A stretch of 64,000 bases of DNA from Alkalinema sp. FACHB-956 (GCF_014697025.1 NZ_JACJRC010000010.1:113934-177933); one strand, 5' to 3'. Positions 19,326 to 28,669 are shown, counted from the first letter of the stretch. Numbers and translations are program-made. The notes: generated by a model not told the origin, from the sequence alone.

Positions 19326-20954
19326 TCACTCATCCTTCTGGTGTTTCTCAATAGCACTTTTCAATTCCGCATAGACCGATCGCGCAGTGGCAGTGAGGTG
19401 CAGCAATTCGGGCGGAATAACAGGATCTACAGAAATCATTGAGGGCGAATGTGCCAAGGGCAAGGAGGCACTGGATAGGCGCGAACGCAGCTTCGATTCT
19501 AGTTTTGGAAATCTCCTCAAGATGTTCTTCAGCAGCATCTTCATCCCTGGAATTAATTTCAGCAAAAGAACTATTCGGATGAAGCCTAATTTCAGAAGAC
19601 ATTTACTCAGGCGTAGTAGACCTGCCCCAAGCCTTCTCACTTGACGCTTCCAAGAACGCAAGGGAGCAGTAATCCGCATAGAGTAACTATCCATTAACCG
19701 ATCATACTTTTGCTGACTCCTCTCTAAGGCTTGCTCAGACCGATGGCACTGTGACTCCAGTGCCATCGCCCAGTCTGCTAATTCTTGATACTGGGTCTGT
19801 AATTCTTGAGACTGGGTCTGTAATTCTTGATACTGCACTTCTAGTGTTTCTACTTGACGCACTCGTTGCTGGAGTTGCACAATTTCTTGCCACAGTAGAC
19901 GAACACTACTACCGGGTTCATAGGTTCGGGACAAAAAAAATCTAGCCTGGGAAAAGGGCTGGTCAATCGCTCGTCCAGCTTGAAGATCATCGTAATAGGC
20001 TCGCCGCATTGCCAGGGTAATCGGTTCTCCCGTCACAAATTTTGCAAATCCGTAACTGAAATGCTTCAGTTCTGCATAACCTTGTTCCCTCAAAAGGACT
20101 TGATAATTCACCCCTAACTCTGCCCAGACAGGCTGATCTGTCGAATCATAGAAGTCATCATAACGAGAAACTTTAGTCGGATTTTCAAAGCTCCAACCAC
20201 TAAAGTGCACAAATCGCAGAACAGATCCTCCCGCAAGAATTAAGCCCTGCCCAGTTTGGCTTAAAGGTCGCTCCCAGAGATTCCAATGACCTAAGTTACA
20301 CCCCAAATCTTGAAGAAACTCAACTTTTGGGAAATACATGGGAACCAAATTAAGCCACAGTTGATCCACAAATAGGCCACGAGAATCTTGATGCCCTAGG
20401 TCATTAAAACAAAAATGAATTAAGCGTGCATGCCACCAATGGAGAAATCGGGAAGTGGTTTCACAGCGTCGTAATCCCAGAAACCCAGCATTGTATAAGC
20501 CAGACTGTAGAAGATGATTGACTTCACAGATATTTGCTCGTTCAATTTCGGGGGGCGTTTGGTTATGGGGCGTCAAGAGAATCGCAGCCGATCGCAGCCG
20601 TTCAAACACCGGTTCTAGCGACCCACAGACATAAATATCTGAGTCGAGGAAGATCCAGCGCTCTGCCGTCGTATGATCCAGGATGTACTGATGAAGCAAG
20701 CCCCGCAAAGCACAGCACAGCTCAAACGGAGTGTAGTAAAAACACATCCGCTGCACCGCGGCTTGATTCGCTAACGCTTCTAACGGGATCAGGTGAAAGG
20801 GTTCCTGCTCCGGATCAATCTCCCCATCATTACGATCAGCCAACAAGACATAAAGTTTCAAATCAGGGTTATGAACCGCGAGACTAACTGCGAGAACCCG
20901 AGCATAGGCAAGGTAATTTTTCGTGATTATGGTGCAAACCAGATGACTTGTCAT
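19326..20954 (-). CDS. GT8-like glycosyltransferase with C-terminal coiled coil
   Basis: About 542 residues. The N-terminal ~300 residues look like a nucleotide-diphospho-sugar transferase with the metal-binding DxD as WIFLDSDIYVCG and later NAGFLGLRR and FVDQLWLN, in the style of GT8/capsule enzymes. A coiled coil follows (about 360-420), built in part from a tandem heptad (YQELQTQ), then a basic, amphipathic stretch and a Ser/Pro-rich tail. A few cyanobacterial glycosyltransferases have similar tails, perhaps for membrane or partner contact. I used ATG 20954; GTG 20963 is the alternative. Sugar specificity is unknown. Confidence 0.8.
   Translation of the reverse strand: MTSHLVCTIITKNYLAYARVLAVSLAVHNPDLKLYVLLADRNDGEIDPEQEPFHLIPLEALANQAAVQRMCFYYTPFELCCALRGLLHQYILDHTTAERWIFLDSDIYVCGSLEPVFERLRSAAILLTPHNQTPPEIERANICEVNHLLQSGLYNAGFLGLRRCETTSRFLHWWHARLIHFCFNDLGHQDSRGLFVDQLWLNLVPMYFPKVEFLQDLGCNLGHWNLWERPLSQTGQGLILAGGSVLRFVHFSGWSFENPTKVSRYDDFYDSTDQPVWAELGVNYQVLLREQGYAELKHFSYGFAKFVTGEPITLAMRRAYYDDLQAGRAIDQPFSQARFFLSRTYEPGSSVRLLWQEIVQLQQRVRQVETLEVQYQELQTQSQELQTQYQELADWAMALESQCHRSEQALERSQQKYDRLMDSYSMRITAPLRSWKRQVRRLGAGLLRLSKCLLKLGFIRIVLLLKLIPGMKMLLKNILRRFPKLESKLRSRLSSASLPLAHSPSMISVDPVIPPELLHLTATARSVYAELKSAIEKHQKDE
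19779..19841. repeat. 21-bp in-frame tandem repeat inside a coiled coil
   Basis: Three copies of a 21-base unit (19779, 19800, 19821), the first two differing at one base. They encode the heptads YQELQTQ, SQELQTQ and YQELADW on the minus strand, so each copy adds exactly one coiled-coil heptad. Confidence 0.9.
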
Positions 20955-21204
20955 AGACTTCACAGATCAGGACAAGAAAAAATAGAAAATGGTTAAACCT
21001 AAATCAATGCGAATTCTGTACGTTTATTCCACATCCTCATACACCTAGCATCCTCCTAGAATCAGCCACGCCAATCATCAGCCGTCTAGGTTGATAGCAA
21101 GCCTTTGACTTTTCACTAAATTGACTGCTTAGCACTGACTGAGCCGTATTAACTGAGCAGTCAACCCCACTTCTATGAAGCCCCCATGGAGCAATGGCCT
21201 AGAT

Positions 21205-22638
21205 TCAAGATTGAGGACTCACGTAAATCGCTAGACGAGTTTCTGCAATTTGTACACAATCGATTTCCTGCTGGAGTTCGTCCAAGCAGCGTGTCACACC
21301 AGCACATTCGGGATATTTCTGGATCCAGAGGTAATCATCCCAAAGAATCACACCACCTGGGCGGAGTAGCTTCAGGGCTTGCACTGTGTCTGATTTGACA
21401 AACTCATAGGTATGGTCGGCATCAATCACCACCAAATCCAAGGTGCCATAGTAGGGACTGAAGTCAAATTCGCGGGAATCACCATAGAGCTGAGTAATCT
21501 TCGGAGATACCGTAGGATTGTGCTGAAATTGCTCACCCACAGGAAACTGAGGCAGTCCAACCCCCAACCCATGCTGGTGGGTCGCTTGGGTCTCAGGGAG
21601 AAGATCCAGGGTGAAGATCTCCGTCTCCTCCGGCGTATTGAGTCCCATCATGACTGTGCTGGCTCCCCGATAGGTGCCAATTTCAAAAATCCGCTTGGGC
21701 TGGAGATGCTGACAGATCGCGCCTAAAGTGAGGAGTTCTACGACGGGCAGAGGCCAATCGTCTTTGCGCTGAATTTGGGAAGCGATCGATCGTACGGACA
21801 CCCCTTCGATCCCCGGAAAAATCTCACTCAGACGGTGGGTTGGTAGCTGGAAATTGACATGCTGGTAGATGTCTGGCACATTGAGCTTGGGTGCAGCGAC
21901 TGGAGTCTGTTCAGCAGGGGGAGTTAAATCGATCGGCTTGGGATCTGGAGCGACTCGCTTGAGCCAGCCTTGGGGATGGAAGGTCACCACATAGCGGTTC
22001 TCCACCTCACGATCGAGCACCAAATCCGATCGCTCCGCCAGAAACTTCTGAATCGCAACACCGGGACCGGGTCGATCGACCTTAAAGACCTCGTATTCAT
22101 CAATGCAGGCATCCTGCACCATCATGTAGCCCCCCATGGGGACAAAAGCCGAATAGATCTCCATTTCCTGCAAAACGTGCCCCGCACTGTGATCAGAGTC
22201 AAGGATGACGAGGATTTGCTTGGCTTGCAGGCTACGGGCTAAATCAGCCACCTGATCAACAATCTCTGGGGCGACGGATGACCCAGAAATGTAGGTAACG
22301 CGGGGATGGGGTTGAATCCCCTTAGGCGCAATATCAACGCTGACCACATGGCCATGGCCAAGCATGTCGCAGATACAGCCGTAGTAGTAGGCCGATCCCC
22401 CGAGAAAGGTTCCGGTTTCAATGATCAGGTCAGGCTTGAGTTCGCTGATGACTTCCTGCACGACCCAAGCATCCACTGGACATTGCCAAATCTGACGCCC
22501 CGTCCAGCGAACCGACATCATGTTTTCGGTTTTTTCAACCATGGCACGCAGCACCCAACGGGCAGCCCAGCGATCGAGCTTACGAATCAGCCAGTTTTTT
22601 GGGCGGGCAAAGGGGGACTGGGAGGTGGTAACAGCCAT
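21205..22638 (-). CDS. Fusion of CmcI-type hydroxylase/methyltransferase domain and class I methyltransferase
   Basis: A 477-residue protein with two Rossmann-type units. Residues ~45-245 resemble the cephalosporin hydroxylase family (CmcI, PF04989 style): LIIETGTFLGGSAYYYG near residue 69, then VVSVDIAPKG and LVILDSDHSAGHV. After a Pro-rich linker (~265-290), residues ~315-470 form a Methyltransf_24-type domain (IFEIGTYRGASTVMMG, VVIDADHTYEFV, GGVILWDDY). Many CmcI relatives in glycan clusters act as sugar O-methyltransferases, so the protein may place two methyl groups or hold one regulatory copy. ATG 22638 (MAVTTSQSP) begins the conserved part; the open frame upstream is low-complexity and rejected. 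Confidence 0.83.
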   Translation of the reverse strand: MAVTTSQSPFARPKNWLIRKLDRWAARWVLRAMVEKTENMMSVRWTGRQIWQCPVDAWVVQEVISELKPDLIIETGTFLGGSAYYYGCICDMLGHGHVVSVDIAPKGIQPHPRVTYISGSSVAPEIVDQVADLARSLQAKQILVILDSDHSAGHVLQEMEIYSAFVPMGGYMMVQDACIDEYEVFKVDRPGPGVAIQKFLAERSDLVLDREVENRYVVTFHPQGWLKRVAPDPKPIDLTPPAEQTPVAAPKLNVPDIYQHVNFQLPTHRLSEIFPGIEGVSVRSIASQIQRKDDWPLPVVELLTLGAICQHLQPKRIFEIGTYRGASTVMMGLNTPEETEIFTLDLLPETQATHQHGLGVGLPQFPVGEQFQHNPTVSPKITQLYGDSREFDFSPYYGTLDLVVIDADHTYEFVKSDTVQALKLLRPGGVILWDDYLWIQKYPECAGVTRCLDELQQEIDCVQIAETRLAIYVSPQS

Positions 22639-22784
22639 AGTTTCTCTGGTGTTGGAAAAGAACGTTGCTGCAGAAGCTGGAGTTTTCGGAGGGATGAGGT
22701 CAGGCAAGAACACTGCACAAGCCTCAGCGCATCGTATCTTCTCACAAAATTTGCAGCTTGGTTGCAGTTGGGACGTGACGGGAT

Positions 22785-24086
22785 CTAGAGCGCAGCCGTT
22801 TCTGCCATTTCTAAGGGTTGACCGTGGTGGTAGATGTTGACGGAACCGGCTATCTTCGCCATGCCCCAATGACGATTTTCGCCAGCGACAGTGATGACAA
22901 AGGCATCTTGAATGATATCGAGGGAGTCGTAGTCGGCTTCACTGCGCTGCGAGGCCACGGCGATAATGGCGAGATATTCTCCATGGTGGAGATCCAGCTG
23001 CATCGTAAATTCGAATTCTACAACCTCACCTCCCTTCACCTTGGGAATGAGGCCGGGATGGTCATACCAGGTGTGTTTACCCACCAGGCTCTGGCCAAAG
23101 CGATCGCGTAGCCCAACGCAAGACGAAACCTTTTCGCAGTCCTCATGGAAGCGGGTAACCAGCGTGACTTTGACCGTTTCTCCGACCTGAAATGTCTTTT
23201 GGGGGTGATCGTTGAGGGCTGTGACGTACACCTGTTCGATCGTGGCTTTGCCGTTACTAATGCGTTGATCGTAGGTCACTTCGATCAGCCCTTCTCGAAC
23301 CGAGGGGAAATCAGTGTCGGTGTAATCAGTTTGGGAGGAGTGCAGTTTCTCGTGCTCGACCCGAAACAGCTTGTAATATTCGCTGGAAATAACGCTGGGC
23401 TCGTCCCGACATAGGATTTGGCCATGGTGCAGCAGAATCCCCTCTTTACAAAGATTTTGAACCGAGCCCAGATCGTGGGAGACGAATAAAATCGTCACGC
23501 CCTGATCTTGGAGCACCTCAATCCGCCGAAAACACTTAGCCTGAAAGAAGATGTCTCCGACAGCCAGCGCCTCATCCACAATTAAAATATCGGGGCTGAC
23601 ATTAATCGCAACAGCAAAGGCTAAGCGAACAAACATCCCACTGGAATAGGTTTTAACCGGCTGATCGAGAAAGTCGCCAATGTCAGCGAACGCGGCAATA
23701 TCGTCAAAGCGTGCCTCAATTTCCGCTTGGCTCAGCCCCAGGATACGTCCGTTAAAGAAGACATTTTGCCGCCCTGTGAATTCTGGATTAAACCCACTGC
23801 CCAGTTCGAGCAGGGCAGAGATGCGACCATGGGTAATGACTTCGCCGCTGCTGGGCTGGAGGGTCCCTGCAATGATTTGGAGGAGCGTGCTTTTGCCGGA
23901 ACCGTTTTGTCCAACGAGGCCGAAGGTTTCTCCTTTGGGAATCTCTAAGTTAATATCCCGCAGCGCCCAAAATGCTTCGGCGCGGGGTTTACCAGGTAGG
24001 AGGAGTTCTTTGAGCCGATCGACCGGACGGGCGTAGCGTTTAAAACACTTGGAGACTTGATTGAGGGAAATTGCAATATCTGACAT
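22785..24086 (-). CDS. wzt: Polysaccharide ABC exporter, ATP-binding subunit with Wzt C-terminal domain
   Basis: A 433-residue ATPase. Walker A is GQNGSGKST near residue 54, the ABC signature region YSSGM near 146, Walker B ILIVDEALAVGD near 165 and the switch His in FVSHDL. Residues ~250-430 are an extra beta-rich domain typical of Wzt, which in Gram-negative O-antigen export binds the modified non-reducing end of the finished chain. It partners with the permease upstream and powers export of a lipid-linked glycan across the inner membrane. The methyltransferases nearby could make the terminal cap that this domain reads; that is an inference. Confidence 0.93.
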   Translation of the reverse strand: MSDIAISLNQVSKCFKRYARPVDRLKELLLPGKPRAEAFWALRDINLEIPKGETFGLVGQNGSGKSTLLQIIAGTLQPSSGEVITHGRISALLELGSGFNPEFTGRQNVFFNGRILGLSQAEIEARFDDIAAFADIGDFLDQPVKTYSSGMFVRLAFAVAINVSPDILIVDEALAVGDIFFQAKCFRRIEVLQDQGVTILFVSHDLGSVQNLCKEGILLHHGQILCRDEPSVISSEYYKLFRVEHEKLHSSQTDYTDTDFPSVREGLIEVTYDQRISNGKATIEQVYVTALNDHPQKTFQVGETVKVTLVTRFHEDCEKVSSCVGLRDRFGQSLVGKHTWYDHPGLIPKVKGGEVVEFEFTMQLDLHHGEYLAIIAVASQRSEADYDSLDIIQDAFVITVAGENRHWGMAKIAGSVNIYHHGQPLEMAETAAL

Positions 24087-24114
24087 TGTCTTTCTAGCGA
24101 TGTCTTTCTAGCGA
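24087..24114. repeat. 14-bp direct duplication at the wzt start
   Basis: TGTCTTTCTAGCGA occurs twice in tandem immediately upstream of the ATG of the Wzt-type gene (start codon ends at 24086). The duplication lengthens the leader without repeating the start codon. Confidence 0.85.
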
Positions 24115-24215
24115 TAAACCGGGCAAGGCAGCGATCGACAGGAGCAAGGACTCAGCCATCTGACTCGATGCTGTGGAAACAAGGTTTCTGGAAACGGAGG
24201 CAAAAACAGACGCTG

Positions 24216-25073
24216 CTACAGCACATCAGCAAAAGCTGGAGTCAGCCGACGATACACCCAAGATCCGAGCCCAAAGATCACAACAGCCACGATCCAGAGG
24301 TAGATCCATTCACCTGAGTGCTGCACCTGCCCCCAGAGCACTAAATCGCGGTAGATTTCAGCGATAACACTAAAGGGATTCCAGCGAATCCAGGTTTGAA
24401 ATGCTTGGGGAATGAGGTCGATCGGGTACATAATCGGCGTCAAATAGAATGCAAAGTTTAATAAAATACCAATGCTTTGGGGAATGTCCCGCACAAACAC
24501 AGTCAATCCAGCAGTAAGATAGGCTAAACCTGCGGTGAGCATCAGTTGAGGCATCCAAATGAATGGCAGCAGTAATAGCGTTGCATGAACCGTGTGAGTG
24601 AAAATTCCTAAAACAGCAATTAGTACCACCAGCCCGATCGAGCTATCCACAAAGGCGGCAACGGTTGGAACAAGGGGCAGGAGCGTCAGGGGGAACACTA
24701 CTTTCTTAACGAGATTGGGCTGATTCACTACGGAGGTTGTGGCGGGAATCAATCCGGAGACAAAAGCATTCCAAGAAATTAATCCGGCAAACAACCACAG
24801 CGCAAACCCCAAATTACTGCCTTGAAACGCTCCATGAATATCGGCCTGATGACTGAGCTTGACCTTGAGGACGATCGAAAAGACATAGGTGTAGATCAGC
24901 AACTGAGTTAACTGGCTAATGAGTGTCCAAAAGTTGCCGAGCAAAGAGCCTTTATACCGTGCAACGAGTTCCCGCTGTACCAATACTTTCAGTAAATCAG
25001 CCTTGACCCAAAGACCCGATGAAAGGGGGAGTCGGCGAGTCACTTGACGAAACAGATAGGCGGGTTTGAGCAC
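24216..25073 (-). CDS. wzm: Polysaccharide ABC exporter, permease subunit (ABC-2 type)
   Basis: An inner-membrane protein of about 285 residues with six predicted helices, the cytoplasmic N-terminal LVQRELVARYKGSLLGNFW coupling region and the ABC-2 motif region (LNFAFYLTPIMYPIDLIP, WNPFSVIAEIYRDLVLWG). It forms the channel with the Wzt-type ATPase encoded 129 bases downstream. I prefer the GTG at 25073: AGGGA lies seven bases before it and the family usually starts here; a TTG at 25133 would add 20 unlikely residues. Confidence 0.92.
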   Translation of the reverse strand: MLKPAYLFRQVTRRLPLSSGLWVKADLLKVLVQRELVARYKGSLLGNFWTLISQLTQLLIYTYVFSIVLKVKLSHQADIHGAFQGSNLGFALWLFAGLISWNAFVSGLIPATTSVVNQPNLVKKVVFPLTLLPLVPTVAAFVDSSIGLVVLIAVLGIFTHTVHATLLLLPFIWMPQLMLTAGLAYLTAGLTVFVRDIPQSIGILLNFAFYLTPIMYPIDLIPQAFQTWIRWNPFSVIAEIYRDLVLWGQVQHSGEWIYLWIVAVVIFGLGSWVYRRLTPAFADVL

Positions 25074-25436
25074 TGAACAGTCCCTAGCTTGCAGTTGCCC
25101 CCTATAGTTATCACACCTCGCGTCAAAGAACAATAGCTTGTGTGCGGCTTTAGGACGAGTATAAGGTTAGAAATCACGCTGAAATTTATTAGCATTTAGT
25201 TACAGAAGACGACATAAGATCCTACTCGAAGACATTCACAGATCCAGAGCAGATCTAGCAATCTACGCTAAGGCTCCGTTAAGTCTTTCTGGAATAGTCT
25301 TTTTTCAATCACCTTAAAGGTTCTCGGATATGGTTAGAGATTGATATGCAAATTGAATCTGCCCAATGAAGCTCTATCAAATATCCACCAAATCAGGGTG
25401 GTTCGGGTTGGTTCCTAGTAGCTAGGGAGTAAGGAT
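25074..25436. other. Divergent intergenic region
   Basis: About 360 bases between the minus-strand export operon and the plus-strand TylF-type gene, so it should hold promoters in both directions. I see no convincing -35/-10 pair, repeat or RNA gene. Confidence 0.45.
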
Positions 25437-26291
25437 ATGAAACAAACAATCAAACAATGGATCAGAAATTTCGGGTTTGAAGTAACCCGCTATCCTGCCC
25501 AGAAGCCAGCTTTGGACAACCAGCAGCCTCCCTTGCACCTCATCGAACAGCCCCCGTCAGAAGATTTGGCTCCGGTGCTAGATGCTTCCGATCGAACGAG
25601 TTTTCCCTCCGACTTTGACGAAAACAGCATTGCGGTGATCCGATCGGTGCAGCCATACACCATGACGAGTGTTGAGCGCATCTTTGCCTTGATGCAAGCG
25701 GTGGAATATGTTGTGAGGGCCGACATTCCCGGCGCTGTGGTGGAATGTGGGGTGTGGCAAGGGGGGAGCATGATGGCGGTTGCCCAGACCCTTCAGCGGT
25801 GGGGGGACACCGATCGCGATCTCTACCTGTTTGACACCTATGAAGGCATGCCCCAGCCCACCGAAGCGGATGTTGATTATTCCGGCAACCCCGCTGCGGC
25901 TGAGTTTGAGGCAATGAAGAAAACGGCAGACAGTTCGGATTGGTGCTACGCTTCGATCGAGCAAGTGCGGCAGAATTTAGCCAGCACGGGCTATCCTGCC
26001 CATCGGGTCAACCTCATTAAAGGCAAAGTGGAGGACACCATTCCTGCCCAGGCACCGGACAAGATTGCGATTCTTCGGCTCGATACGGATTGGTACGAAT
26101 CAACCCACCATGAACTGATTCACCTGTTTCCTCGCCTAGTGGGGGGTGGGGTACTAATTATCGATGACTACGGTCATTGGCAAGGCAGTCGAAGAGCCAC
26201 CGATGAATATTTAGCTGAACACCAAGTTCCACTGCTGCTCAATCGTGTGGACTATACGGCAAGAATTGCGGTGAAACCATTCACCACATAG
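25437..26291 (+). CDS. TylF/MycF-family sugar O-methyltransferase
   Basis: A 284-residue protein of the macrocin O-methyltransferase family (PF05711 style). The SAM site is VVECGVWQGGSM near residue 101; LFDTYEGMPQPT, LRLDTDWYEST (near 213, metal-binding Asp pair) and GGVLIIDDYGHWQG follow in the family order. These enzymes methylate sugar hydroxyls, here presumably on the surface glycan made by the divergent cluster. The ATG at 25437 has GGGAG seven bases upstream. The N-terminal ~60 residues are not conserved in the family. Confidence 0.92.
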   Translation: MKQTIKQWIRNFGFEVTRYPAQKPALDNQQPPLHLIEQPPSEDLAPVLDASDRTSFPSDFDENSIAVIRSVQPYTMTSVERIFALMQAVEYVVRADIPGAVVECGVWQGGSMMAVAQTLQRWGDTDRDLYLFDTYEGMPQPTEADVDYSGNPAAAEFEAMKKTADSSDWCYASIEQVRQNLASTGYPAHRVNLIKGKVEDTIPAQAPDKIAILRLDTDWYESTHHELIHLFPRLVGGGVLIIDDYGHWQGSRRATDEYLAEHQVPLLLNRVDYTARIAVKPFTT

Positions 26292-26325
26292 ACAGGCGCT
26301 GGAGAAGCGAAATCATCCAACTTCA

Positions 26326-27981
26326 CTACAGCAAGGGACTATCCCCTGACGCAGAAGACACGGGACGACGCCGAAAGAGAATCCATCCCGCACCGAAGCC
26401 TAAAATCAGCCCTGATAGATGCCCCAACAAACTCACCCGAGGATTCAGCACATCAAAAACCGTCTGGAGGACAATAATCACGCCAAACGTTCGCAACCAG
26501 CGGGCCGCCAGGGGTGCACGATGATGTCGCCATTCCTGGAAAAAAATTATGCCCATCATGCCCAAAACACCCATGATTGCCCCCGATGCGCCTAGGGCTG
26601 AAATATCCACCTCGCCTGAGAGAATCGCGCCCCACGCCACGATCGCCATAGAACCCACCCCACAGGTCAGATAGGCCGCTAAAAACTTCCAAGGCGTCAG
26701 GCGAGCTTCTACAAAGGCCCCCACAAACCACAGCCCCAACATATTCAAGCCCAGATGCATCAGATCGATGTGCAAAAACGTGGCCGTCAGCAGTCGCCAC
26801 CATTGCCCCTGCTGCACCAATTCCGGCACCATCACCCCCGATCGATAGATCAGCCAGACAGGCTGGAAGACCCAAAGGGGCAAACTAGGATCCTGAATGC
26901 GGTCTAGCCAGCGGGATAAATCCCGTTCCAAATCCCACAGCAACGCCAACGCCATGGGTAAGCCATAGATGAGGACATTGAGACCGACTAATGTGTAGGT
27001 CACGGGAGCTTGTTGAAACGCGACCACTTGGCGGAGATTATATTTTCCATCTTGGTCAAGCCCTTGGCGCAGACGGTTGAGTAGTTCGTAGGCAGCCAAG
27101 GTGAGGGTGCGTTCTGGGGGACGGTAGGGAGCGGCAAGCCGTGCGGCAATCGCTTGGTGCAACCCGACATCCGATTGAGCTTGCAAGGCTTGAAACAGCG
27201 GTTGGGCTCCAGCCCGATTCCCAGCGCACCACTCTGCCGTAGCCTGCCAAAATTGCTGGATTGGGGAACTACAGGCTTTTAACGACGTTGTGAACAGATA
27301 TGCAACAGGCTCCGGTTGTCCCGAAAAGGCAAAGGCATAGAGTCTGCCAAAATCCAGAGCCATGGAACTCCCGAGGCGTTGGCGTTGTTGAGCACAGCGA
27401 TCGACTAGCCGCACCAGTTGATTGAGATCCCCCGTTTCCCCCAGCGCCCGCAGGTACAACCCCAATACCGCCGTTTCCCGCAACATTTGGGCCTCCGACA
27501 AACAGCGGGGTGCCCAGATCACGGCCTCAGCCCAGCGGCCTTCTAGTTGATAGACGATCGTGGTGACCCAGCGGCCCGTAGGGGTGAGATCGGTTTGATA
27601 GCGTTTCAGCAAGGCCAGTGCCGCGTCCCGATCACCCGCCTGGGCCAAGGCTTGGGCCTGCATAATGGCCGGGAATTGCCACCACCCGTCCAATGGGTGC
27701 AACCAGCGCAGTACCCTAGCCCAGTTGCGTGCCTGTTGATATTGCTCCTGCAAGCGCAACCTATTGAAATAGCGCAGCCCCTGTCCTGGGATCACAATGG
27801 CCAGCACCCACAGGGTACCGCTCACCGCTGCCGTCCACGGAGCCTGGAGCAGCAGCCCGATCGCCAGCACCGCCAGGATCGCCAAAGCAATCCAGGCCCA
27901 ACTTTGCCGTCGTCCAGCCCGCGCAATAATCACTAGGCAGGACAAGGCCACTAGCTGAATAATCAAGACATCAAGGCTCAT
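26326..27981 (-). CDS. Rhomboid-family intramembrane serine protease with N-terminal helical extension
   Basis: A 551-residue membrane protein. Two helices fill residues 1-65, then a soluble alpha-helical, TPR-like region (~66-300, rich in Ala, Leu and Gln), then the rhomboid core. The core has HIDLMHLGLN (near 404), the catalytic Ser in GASGAIMG (near 462) and the catalytic His in GHLSGLILG (near 520). It cleaves membrane proteins within a helix; substrate unknown. The extended N-terminus resembles cyanobacterial and other bacterial rhomboids with tetratricopeptide-like segments. Its stop lies 34 bases from the end of the convergent TylF-type gene. Confidence 0.9.
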   Translation of the reverse strand: MSLDVLIIQLVALSCLVIIARAGRRQSWAWIALAILAVLAIGLLLQAPWTAAVSGTLWVLAIVIPGQGLRYFNRLRLQEQYQQARNWARVLRWLHPLDGWWQFPAIMQAQALAQAGDRDAALALLKRYQTDLTPTGRWVTTIVYQLEGRWAEAVIWAPRCLSEAQMLRETAVLGLYLRALGETGDLNQLVRLVDRCAQQRQRLGSSMALDFGRLYAFAFSGQPEPVAYLFTTSLKACSSPIQQFWQATAEWCAGNRAGAQPLFQALQAQSDVGLHQAIAARLAAPYRPPERTLTLAAYELLNRLRQGLDQDGKYNLRQVVAFQQAPVTYTLVGLNVLIYGLPMALALLWDLERDLSRWLDRIQDPSLPLWVFQPVWLIYRSGVMVPELVQQGQWWRLLTATFLHIDLMHLGLNMLGLWFVGAFVEARLTPWKFLAAYLTCGVGSMAIVAWGAILSGEVDISALGASGAIMGVLGMMGIIFFQEWRHHRAPLAARWLRTFGVIIVLQTVFDVLNPRVSLLGHLSGLILGFGAGWILFRRRPVSSASGDSPLL

Positions 27982-28072
27982 GGCTCAGGCCGATCGGGTA
28001 AGAAGGAAGGTAAGCAAAAAATCAGTCGCCTGCGATCGGCTCCCATCGATGTAACGACGGTTTAAAGACGGT

Positions 28073-28669
28073 TCAACGACCGGCCTTTAGGATTTGGCTA
28101 GCCGTTAGGTTCAGGGCTGGAAATGTGGGTGAGACGATCGGCTCACTGCCGCTAAATACCTGAAATGGGTAGGTGCCCTCCTGCAAGAGGCAAATTGAAA
28201 CCACAGCCCGCTCCGGATCGATAATCCAATACTCGGGAATGCCCCGCGCTGCGTACTCGATCGGCTTTTGAACGTAGTCCCGTTGGTAGTTTTCACTGGC
28301 TTCGTCGCCGGGGGAAACGATTTCCATCACAACCCAAGGGTTAACGCCATTTGCCAGCTTCAGGTAGACCTCGGATAAGCCTTCGATCGCTGCTGCTGAT
28401 TCGGGTGAATGCACAATCAGATCCGGTTCACGGGCACTCGCAAAGCGGCTGTTGACCTGAACTTTCTGTTTCATCCCCAGTCGATAGAAGGGAAGACCCA
28501 TGTGTTGCAGGAAGTAAGCATACAAAAATCCTGCAATCCAGTTATTCAACGTGCTTTCAGCGCCCATCGCGACCAATACCCCATCCACCAACTCATAGCG
28601 GGTATCAGTCCCGTCATCGTAGTTTAGATAATCCTCAAGGCTCATCCGTTGTGGAGTCGCGATCGTCAT
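28073..28669 (-). CDS. Uma2-family protein (DUF820), copy 1
   Basis: A 198-residue protein of the Uma2 family, very common and often multi-copy in cyanobacteria. The PD-(D/E)XK-type residues are visible: Glu26 (RYELVDGV), Asp83 (REPDLIVH) and Glu116 (VVMEIVSPGD), followed by IPEYWIIDPE. The biological role of the family is unknown; some members are nuclease-like. Its start overlaps the stop of copy 2 (ATGA). The first 107 bases of the gene match those of copies 2 and 3 almost exactly, and its EYWII region is shared with copy 2 but not copy 3. Confidence 0.93.
   Translation of the reverse strand: MTIATPQRMSLEDYLNYDDGTDTRYELVDGVLVAMGAESTLNNWIAGFLYAYFLQHMGLPFYRLGMKQKVQVNSRFASAREPDLIVHSPESAAAIEGLSEVYLKLANGVNPWVVMEIVSPGDEASENYQRDYVQKPIEYAARGIPEYWIIDPERAVVSICLLQEGTYPFQVFSGSEPIVSPTFPALNLTASQILKAGR

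Noticed and set aside
19741..19768. 10-bp perfect inverted repeat CGATGGCACT...AGTGCCATCG
   Set aside because: It lies within the coiled-coil coding sequence of the GT8-like gene, and one such short palindrome in 64 kb of coding DNA is not informative.
22639..22869. 77-codon N-terminal extension of the CmcI/methyltransferase fusion
   Set aside because: Arg/Cys-rich and unlike the family; ATG 22638 starts the part shared with relatives.
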